Below, piece after piece: positions 57,501-64,000 of a DNA stretch of 64,000 nt. Numbering within the stretch: position 1 is the first letter of the stretch; every line of letters begins with the position of its first letter. The stretch is from Kappaphycus alvarezii (Eukaryota > Rhodophyta > Florideophyceae > Gigartinales > Solieriaceae), in assembly GCA_002205965.3 (NCBI GenBank), contig NADL03000640.1, positions 682,001-746,000 of the forward strand, given 5' to 3'. The translations under genes and the position numbers were made by a program. Under the pieces are notes generated by a model. That model did no database searches and was not told the origin of the DNA. It was given only the letters and a program-made list of their open reading frames with translations.

Positions 57501-58521
57501 GCAGCCGGGGTGGGTGTTGGGCCATTAGGGCGAAGTCGCTTAGCGGGCGATTTTTCTGGATCGGGAGAGGCGGGGGGGTGCAACGGCCGGGAATTGGTTG
57601 TGGACGTCGGAGATCGAGATTCGAGAACTTTGACAAAGTAGCGCCTGGGCTTTCACGGACATGAAGGATCCCTCAGCCGTTCGGCTTCAGCTCGGAGTCG
57701 GGGAGGAGCATCGGGGCATCATCGTCCGAAGTGCAGTGGGCGACGATAGGTGCGGGTGCGGAGACGGCGATTGGAGGGAGGGTTGCAGGGCAGTGTTGGC
57801 GGAAAACGTCGTCCGCGGTTTAGGTATAGGTGAGGGTGTCCGCGGGTGCACTCACGAAAGATGTGTGCTGGTCGACCGGGGAACCACGGTGACGGATCCC
57901 GGGAAGCCGCCAGCCGTGAGGGCCTCCCGGAGGGAGAGTGCATTGCGAAGGGGACAGGTCTCACGGGGGGTGCGGACCATAACAAACTGTTTGGGGTCAT
58001 TGTTAACGAGACGTGCGCCGATGCGGTTGATGCTCCTCTGGAGGGAGGGTGGATGGCTGGGGTTTCGGTGCGTGAGGCGTCGGTTCGGCGCCCGAGGACC
58101 GGTAAGCGGGTGGGAGGTTTCGACGGGGAGGTCCGACAGCTCAACGCTGCTCGGACCTCCCCGTCGCGTTGCTTGAGCGGCGGGTGTGGTTGTGATGGGA
58201 TCGGGGGTATAGTCGCAGTGGAGGCCGAGGAACTTGACGACGTTCTTAGCGCGGGGGTGCTGCGACGCAGCCGAAGGCCGAGGCCGAAGCAGTTTCTTTA
58301 CGCAGCGTCTCGAGGACTTCCAGGACGTTGGGGAGGGCGTGGTAGGTCACTCTGGACATGTTGGTGATGGGTCTCCAATAAGGTCTAGCGATGCATGGCG
58401 GCCTGACGCATCGCACGCCTCTTCTAGTCGGGGGAGGAGCGAGAACACGTATGGTGGTGGTGGAATCCGGCGCGGCGGGACACATTATGACTGAAGGGAA
58501 ACCGGGAGATGCAAGGAACAA
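54580..58521 (-). mobile_element. RLE-type non-LTR retrotransposon (LINE-2 of this window)
   Basis: The 5' portion (58521 to about 57450) is Pro/Arg-rich with likely nucleic-acid-binding Cys/His patches. RT begins with FTSAEVRRELRRLPQHSSPG (57087-56767) and QLAGGVPSATEAIAHAVREQ with VLIQLDAK (56758-55991). It continues after a frame change with NAVNSIERR, SRTGTQQRDPLDVLLFAL and the YADDG box (about 56284-56300) in the long 55092-56489 frame. That frame ends with CPMCATSTAQHL ... GHHASVCKSAVGAVRRHN, the CCHC-type motif before an RLE. The last part (55090-54600) has LDLVIDDPFFAPSPQGNDVT, the PD...D-like endonuclease core. It is the same superfamily as the 15.4-kb LINE but clearly a different family. 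Frameshifts lie near the RT palm and before the endonuclease. Confidence 0.82.
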
Positions 58522-58548
58522 GGTGGGAAAAGCGTAAAAATTCAGCAG

Positions 58549-58562
58549 GGGTATATAAGTTC
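58549..58562 (-). promoter_or_regulatory. Possible TATA element upstream of LINE-2
   Basis: GGTATATAAGTTC is TATA-like in both directions. On the minus strand it lies about 30 bp upstream of the first ATG of the LINE (58521). LINE promoters are often internal and TATA-less, so this is only a positional suggestion. Confidence 0.25.
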
Positions 58563-59133
58563 AAAGGTCAACAAGACGGGGGAACAAAGCTGGGGAGCAA
58601 AACAGTATGTATGGTACATCCCACCACCCACCTCCAGACGGGGCTCATTGCCTGATCCTCGCTCCCCAAATCTTGAAAGTGAAAGGTCGCAACCCTCTCA
58701 TTCTTGCCCATTTTGATCCTGTTGTAAGCAGGTATATTCCTCCATGTTATACAGTATAACTTGCTCCGGTAATACACTGCCGCTTGATGCCATAGCCCAT
58801 CCCCAAAACCACAGTTTCTTCATCATACACAGGTTGTTTAATTTTAAAAACAAATCTGATCAATTCATTCGCCCCCTCAAAATAAACTAAAAAACAGTAT
58901 CATTTTGATCCATTGTAAAATTTCACAGAAGCTCCAATAAAAATATTTAAAGGGGTGATTGATGTCATATACCATTTGTACAAATTTACTGGATACCAAC
59001 CCACATATTACCACAGTAAATTAAACCCCATTTACACTCTGGACAAAACTTCACATTCTTGATGACAAACTAGACATCTACCATCCTCAACTGTCTCAAC
59101 TACAACAATGCCCCCTTTTTCTGCTTCACTACA
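58563..59133. other. Spacer or 5' region of Tc1-like element
   Basis: Includes the ~60-bp block 58976-59037 that also occurs inverted at 27375-27434. The terminal inverted repeat of the following Tc1-like gene should be here, but I could not match it to a partner on the right. Confidence 0.4.
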
Positions 59134-59995
59134 ATGCCTCGCGGCACGCAACTATCAGTAAATGAGCGAGCCCATGCCCTTGCACTGCAGACAGCGGCCA
59201 AAAATATTTCAGGCATTGCTCGTCAACTGAACAGTTCCCGCAAAGTAATAAACAACTACCTACGCGATCCTGACTCGTACGCCAAAATAAAATCACAGCA
59301 GCAATCGACGTGACCGTGCAAGATGAAAAACGCCTCCTTAGAGCGGCACCAAATCAGCCCTTGAGTTCTCGGGCCTTGATGCCTTGCAATTGCCGATCTC
59401 GGTTAGTCGAAGGCATGCGTATCTTACTGCGAGCGTTCGCTTGCGTTATCGAAAAGTGAAGCATGTCCCACAGTTGACGGAACGGCATGAACTCGCCCGC
59501 ATCAAATGGGCTAGAGAGCATGCTCAAATGTGTCAGCGATTTGGGGGGTCAGTTCCCTTCACCGACGAGAAACGGTTTAACTGCGATGGCCCCGACGACT
59601 TACAATACTACTGGCATGGTTTAAAAAAGAACAGGTTTTATCTAAGCGTCAACATGGGTAATGGCTTGATGGCCGGGGACGGTTTTGTTCCCATGATTAG
59701 ACCAAGTTGATGAAAATAGCGGGCCATCTCATCGCTACAAACTAGGTCCATATGTTAGAAGAAGATGCGCTTCCATGGGCGGATTATTTGATGCTGGTTA
59801 CATGGACATTTCAGCATCATAATGCCCCTGCTCATGCAGCGAGGTCAACCAGAGACTGGTTTTGCCAACAAGGAATTCGTGTGATAGAGTGGCCTGCCAT
59901 TCTCCAGACCTTAATCTAATCGAGAACTTATCGGGAATAATCACGAGGGAAGTTTACGGAGGTAATCGACAATTTAAAACCCGAAAGACCTCATA
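59134..59995 (+). pseudogene. Tc1-type transposase, family C, broken
   Basis: From ATG 59134 (MPRGTQLSVNERAHALALQT) the N-terminal helix-turn-helix continues with ISGIARQLNSSRKVINNYL. The main frame (59384-59710) has HARIKW-like ELARIKWAREHAQM and FTDEKRFNCDGPDDLQYYWH, which holds the first catalytic Asp. Next comes FQHHNAPAHAARSTRDWF, where the second catalytic Asp is replaced by His. CHSPDLNLIENLSGIITREV then gives the Glu at DD34E spacing. Several frameshifts and stops are present. It is distinct from the other two Tc1 families in this window. Flanking TIRs and TA duplications were not found. Confidence 0.8.
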
Positions 59996-59999
59996 GCCT

Positions 60000-60361
60000 G
60001 TATGTAATGGAGCCAACCTATACTGTACTAATGCCATAAAGTACAACCTAACATAATGGGGAGCTTACGCCACCGTTCTTGATCACTTTTGTGAGGTAAA
60101 CGTAGTACTAGTAATTACAGCACTGTCAGCTTTGGCCAGACGTTTGGCAGTTGTGGTGAGCAACGATGTTCATATATGGTCAGTTGATCACACGTATTTC
60201 AGCAAGTTTTCTGCAACAGCTGTCCTTTCTTTGCGGGAAAGCAAGCCCAACTCGAGACGACCTCTGTCTGGACTTGAAACTTCCCGCGCATTGCATTTTT
60301 GATCTGCGATTTGGGTTCAGCCAAAGGCTTGTCCAACTCTTCATCAGAGTAAACCGAGTCC
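60000..60361. other. Spacer, no gene seen
   Basis: Between the Tc1-like gene and the LTR copy. The short + frame 60166-60366 has no domain. Confidence 0.4.
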
Positions 60362-61169
60362 TGTAGAATATGGGAACCTGGCCCTCACTTGTCGCGCGCA
60401 TACTGTATTTAGCACAGTATGGACAGGCTGTTCTGTCCAGTCCCATTTGTAGTTGCCAAGTCTAAGGCCCACGTGTAAGGTAGCTGGCAGTTACTTCTTT
60501 TTACTTTGATTATCTCTTTACTTTAAAAATTACTGTAGGACTAATTAGTTGACAGTGCCACAGTAGGTAGCAATTCTACTTCTTAGGTTCGATGGCTTTG
60601 GCCGCCCAGCAGTAAACCAACAAAAAACAGCCGATCCAAAGTCAACCTTCTTACTTCTGTGACCGGAGTAGTCCGGAAGTTCGAAGACGACTAGTATTCC
60701 TAGCTAGTGACCAGAAAACCTAGCGCTGCATGGGATCACTATAGCTATATCTATCCAGCTTGCGACCAGAGTAGTCGGCGCTACCCTTTTTGCTGACCCT
60801 TTTAGGCGCTCCTGGAATAGTATTGATTACATTTTCCTTTACTCGCCTTCTTCATTTATTTTCCTTTCTTCTACCCCTTTTCCCCATCCTTTCTAACCCC
60901 GTAGAAATTCCCGGAGGACCGTAGGGTATCCTTCTACCTTCTGAGCGCGACCTACAGTCGCCCTACTCTGCTAACCCACTTAGCTTTCTAGTACCCCTAT
61001 ACTAGTCTTCCGAAGAAGCTTTGCTTATAAACCCCAACCCCTTGGTGTGTGGTCTCTTTAAAGGTCCATATTACTACAAAGATTAGCCCATACTAGTCTT
61101 CCGAAGAAGCTTTGCTTATAAAACCCCAACCCTTGGTGTGTGGTCTCTTTAAAGGTCCATATTACTACA
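60362..61169. repeat. Second copy of the LTR seen at 4517-5221, with a 91-bp terminal duplication
   Basis: Matches 4517-5221 over nearly its whole length (CGCGCGCATACTGTAT, TGCCACAGTAGGTAGCA, CCCGGAGGACCGTAGGG, GTCCATATTACTACA). The expected end ATTACTACA occurs at 61078 and again at 61169, because the last 91 bp (from about ACTAGTCTTCCGAAGAAGC) are duplicated in tandem, including 12 bp (AAGATTAGCCCA) beyond the LTR end. No matching 5-bp duplication was found, so this may be one LTR of a longer, degraded element rather than a clean solo LTR. Confidence 0.65.
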
Positions 61170-61185
61170 AAGATTAGCCCAAACA

Positions 61186-61412
61186 GCATCCGCTTCGGAA
61201 TGCGTAGCGTCAGCAGCAGTCGAAGCACTTGTACCGCCTGAAGCGGCACCAGTCATTGCGACGTCACCGTCATTGTTGTTTTCTCCTGAAGACGCCGTTT
61301 CATCGATTTCGATATATTCTTCTCCTGAATTATTATCTCCCGTAGGAACCGGAGGAGGAGTATCCCCCTTACCAACTCCCTCTCTCAAACAACGGTGCTG
61401 AGCCTCCGCCAT
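61186..61412 (-). other. Open acidic frame antisense to the Myb gene 5' region
   Basis: Open on the - strand from an ATG at 61412 (or 61436) with GEEYIEIDETASSGENNNDG and ASGGTSASTAADATHSEADA, running to the LTR boundary. The + strand of the same DNA is also open. The divergent ATG shares the CCATGG site with the + gene, whose context (CCGCCATGG) is the stronger start. It could be the N-terminus of a gag-type protein next to the LTR, or simply the antisense of a low-complexity 5' leader. Confidence 0.3.
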
Positions 61413-63375
61413 GGCTGAAGTGCGAAATGAATCCAATAGTGCGCGCCGCTCTCAGTCCAGTCAGGCACCTAATTCTCCATTCCCTCTCTTCGCTCTATCA
61501 GACGCCCCATCAGCCTCCGCAGAGGCTCCTCGTTTCAATAACCAGGCCGTTGCGTTTGTAGACGATTTCGGGACGTCCAACGCAACATCGTCATCGTCTC
61601 AAGCACCCCCGGCCAAGCCAGTAAAACTTGATAAGTACTTACCGCATGAAGACCTCATAATCATGCGAGAAGTAGCGGCACTGCGAGCCCATGTCCAAAG
61701 CCACGGAAACAATCATGCAGTGCAATGCGCGGTGCAGAGATCTCGTCTAGGAACGGAACACTGTCAGACAATGAGAAAAACACACACAAACTAAGGCCTA
61801 CAGGGTGTTCGCTGTCCATCTTTTTCTTTAAGCACCCTGCGATGCAGTAGCAAAGCTCTCCGGTGGCGGGGAGAAGTGCATCTGGGAGAGCGGGGGTGAT
61901 TCCTTGGACGGCTGGACGGTATACTTGTCCTCCGGGTTGTAAGGCAGAACCGTGGTCCACGAAATGCTAGACCTTGGTAAGGATCGATTCCAAATAACCG
62001 TACACACCAGGGGTGTAATACCGGACAAAGAAGATGTAGTAGTGGGTCAGCAGTGCTTAATATCTCCTTTGGAGATAAGTATGTCGTCATCAACGACAAC
62101 CTTGAAGTTCCTATTTGTATATAGACGCTGGAGTCCGGGGCTCCAAGAGTAAGTAAACATCATAAACAAACAATATAAAGGGTATTATAATATTGGAGAG
62201 GGGGGTGAATTAAAAGGAGGACCTGAGCGGATAAACGCGGCTATGGCCAAAGTTGCCGTTGGGAAGTTTTCTGCAAAGGCGGAAGTTGGGAGTCAAGTTC
62301 AGAGCCAACACCAGGGTGGCTGTTTATTCTGGGCCTTAGTGGCCAGGTAGGTATAAATACTAGTTAACTAGGTTAGGGTTATCTTCGAAGGCGGAGTGAG
62401 TGAAGTTAGGGTCAGCCGAGTAAGGGAGATCCAAGTTAGAGATAAGTAAATTCGACACTTGGCCCAATAGTTGCCCTTCAACTGCGAAAATATACGGCCC
62501 AATTTGGGGGCCGAGTGGTCCTGATCGCAAGCCCTTAAGCCCCCTTGGGTGGTTATACAGTGCCCGGAATAAATGTGGGCGACAAGCGAAAATTGCCTTT
62601 ACTGTACAGTACAGTGCCTGCTGGTTAGCAGTGAATCAGATCAAAAATGATCACGAAAATCAGCTTTTCCGATGGCAGTACAGTGTGAGTGCCAATTGCA
62701 CTACAGTTAAGACTACTTTCGAGCTGTTGGCTCAAAAAGTCCTCAAAAGCATCAACATTCTCAACTATGTTAATTGAAGGCATACAGAGACTGTTGCAAG
62801 CGTCTCCAAGACGATTTTAACGTGCAGGATGATCAAAGTGCAGGGTTGCTGGGAGTAGCTAATAGGGGGATGGGGGATTTGTATCAGATGTTGGCTCAAA
62901 TGAGAGAGGAGAAGGATTCATTTAATAGGAAGAAGTATGCCATCAAAAAAGAGAAGACTAGGAAGGAAGAGGAGAAAGAGCGCCTGGGACCAAAAGTGGT
63001 AGAAATGGCTTTGCTTTGAAAGTCTCAAAGGGAGATTTCTGACTTAGGGGGTAGTGCGAATGATTTGTATGTCACTTTGAATGTGGTTGATGGGGAAGTG
63101 ATACCAAGTGCTTTAGGGGTTTTAGGAGTTTTAGATGGGGAAGTAATTCCAAATGCTTGTAGCAAGCGCCGTAAGGTTCGTCTATTTGATATCTTTGGCG
63201 ACTTGTCCGTGTTTGTGAAAAGTTTGAAGGAAACTGATTTTCCTCGTGTAAGACTGGGGTCAGAACAGCTAAAATTCGAGAAGGAGAAATACGAAAAGGA
63301 GCTTCAGGAGCGCTGAAATGAGATAGCGGAGAGACGTAAAGAGCGCGAGGATGCCCAGGCCTTGGAGCTTGAATA
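61411..63375 (+). pseudogene. Harbinger-associated Myb/SANT-like protein, interrupted by an insertion
   Basis: It starts at ATG 61411 in a strong context (CCGCCATGG). The N-terminus is Ser/Pro/Ala-rich (MAEVRNESNSARRSQSSQAP). Then KLDKYLPHEDLIIMREVAAL with RAHVQSHG opens the Myb-like domain, which matches LITIREVTACKAHIAQYG of the left-edge gene. A 982-bp element (61720-62701) interrupts the domain. Beyond it FELLAQKVLKSINILNYVN- and KAYRDCCKRLQDDFNVQDDQ resume the domain. GMGDLYQMLAQMREEKDSF and a Lys/Glu coiled coil follow (62774-63019). The C-terminal part (63065-63375) has KRRKVRLFDIFGDLSVF and LGSEQLKFEKEKYEKELQER. Besides the insertion, at least two frame changes and a stop near 63316 are present. 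It converges on the transposase at 63510. Confidence 0.68.
61720..62701. mobile_element. Non-autonomous TA-flanked element, copy B (982 bp)
   Basis: Collinear with 26042-27021. It starts GTGCAATGCGCGGTGC and ends GCCAATTGCAC, so the terminal inverted repeat GTGCAAT/ATTGCAC is intact here. TA follows at 62702-62703. The left flank is CA instead of TA, a likely point change. It splits the Myb-like domain of the Harbinger gene, which dates it as younger than that gene copy. Confidence 0.78.
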
Positions 63376-63509
63376 GTTCAAATTTTTTTCTAGATGCGGT
63401 TTGTGAGAGGAAACAAGAGCGTTTACTGTTACCGAATTGCCCGAAAACGGGCGAATCCCGGAGCGCTCGCTGCGACTCGCAATGGGAAAAAAATTCTCCT
63501 TTACTCCTC
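63376..63509. other. Intergenic gap of the Harbinger element
   Basis: The short space between the convergent Myb and transposase genes. Chance frames on both strands only. The equivalent gap at the left edge is 319-427. Confidence 0.5.
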
Positions 63510-64000
63510 AAGAAGCACCATCCCCTCTCTTGTTGATGTATTCCTCCAGGGTAGGACGTGCTACACCGAAGTAGCGCGAGATCTGGTTTCCATAGAAGCA
63601 AATGTGTAGGTTGATCATAAGTATTCTTTCATTGTAAAGCAGCCCAACTGGTGACTCGCACAGTTACATCTTTTTATTTGCATCGCACACAGGTAGGTAC
63701 ATCTTCACCTCCTTGAATATCCACTCCACCTTGATTCGCACCCTTGACATGGACTTGTTGAAAGCGTTTTGGTTTGATTTCATCTGGCTTCTTTGAAACG
63801 TTGCTCCCGTGAAAGAGCGACTTTTTAAACCTGAATCTCCGTATATGACGTACTGCACACTGTTGCCTACTAACAGCGTCTCCAGAGCTTTGTCTAGTCC
63901 GCTCGATACATAAATGAACCAGTCGTGCCTGTGCTCTTCTACAGGTCCGTATGCATGTAAAAGGATCCCTTCTGGCGTGTTTACTGTCTGATATTTGATG
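63510..64000 (-). pseudogene. PIF/Harbinger transposase, C-terminal half (continues past the window)
   Basis: Read leftwards from the window edge: YQTVNTPEGILLHAYGPVEE, RHDWFIYVSSGLDKALETLL, VGNSVQYVIYGDSGLKSRSF, NQNAFNKSMSRVRIKVEWIF and KEVKMYLPV. This is the DDE_Tnp_4 catalytic region: 'TP.G.i.h..GP.EGRRHD', then 'Y.IYGD.aY', with the second Asp in YGDSG and the Glu in VEWIFKE. A stop near 63664 breaks the frame. The expected tail LHICFYGNQISRYFG and RPTLEEYINKR continues in another frame to about 63510. The N-terminal half lies outside the window. Together with 61411-63375 it makes the usual two-gene Harbinger pair. Confidence 0.88.

Noticed and set aside
1-64000. CRISPR array, bacterial operon, rRNA operon, Helitron or Polinton
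   Set aside because: No regularly spaced repeats, no Shine-Dalgarno gene chains, no rRNA-like blocks, no Rep/Pif1 pair with CTRR end, and no protein-primed polymerase or capsid signature were seen.

Overview
This is a repeat-dominated stretch of a eukaryotic nuclear genome. No bacterial operon structure, rRNA gene or intact housekeeping gene is visible. Two gene remnants carry short GT-AG introns of about 60 bp. The mobile-element set is mixed: Ty3/Gypsy, non-LTR elements with a C-terminal restriction-like endonuclease, Tc1/mariner, piggyBac, and PIF/Harbinger with its Myb-like partner. This fits a protist or early-branching opisthokont or fungus with compact introns, for example an ichthyosporean or chytrid. 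The window alone does not fix the species.

Layout. At 1-1.4 kb lies the end of a Harbinger element, with transposase (+) and Myb-like gene (-) convergent. At 2.8-7.4 kb is a broken Ty3/Gypsy copy (-) split by a 705-bp solo LTR at 4517-5221. At 8357-14482 is a second Ty3/Gypsy copy (-) with both LTRs and a GTCTA target duplication. At 15.4-19.0 kb is a long RLE-type LINE (-). At 19.4-20.7 kb is a truncated Tc1 element (-). From 20.7 to 49.8 kb the sequence becomes AT-rich and holds decayed coding: an Ulp1-like fragment, a UPF1-like helicase, a spliced gene with a possible cysteine-peptidase domain, a zinc-finger/coiled-coil gene, an unknown gene, an acidic gene with a SUMO-interaction-like motif, and a helical gene with an intron. 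Younger insertions sit among these: a 980-bp TA-flanked element, a nearly whole Tc1 element at 32235-33821, LINE scraps and a dispersed TACTGTA-rich repeat.

From 49.9 kb the mobile elements become dense again. There is a complete 1500-bp Tc1 element with long TIRs (49855-51354), a piggyBac element (about 51.7-54.6 kb, -) with a palindromic end motif, and a second RLE LINE (about 54.6-58.5 kb, -). These are followed by a third Tc1 relative (59.1-60.0 kb, +), a second copy of the LTR seen at 4.5 kb (60.4-61.1 kb), and a second Harbinger element (61.4-64.0 kb). The last has the same convergent Myb/transposase arrangement as the one at the left edge, and a second copy of the 980-bp element interrupts its Myb gene.

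Four items deserve attention. They are the spliced gene at 30.86-32.23 kb, the group of decayed (+) fragments between 24 and 38.6 kb (Ulp1-like, UPF1-like, zinc-finger) that may come from one large unrecognised element or insertion, the piggyBac end motif reused at 35.0 kb, and the repeated short tandem duplications.
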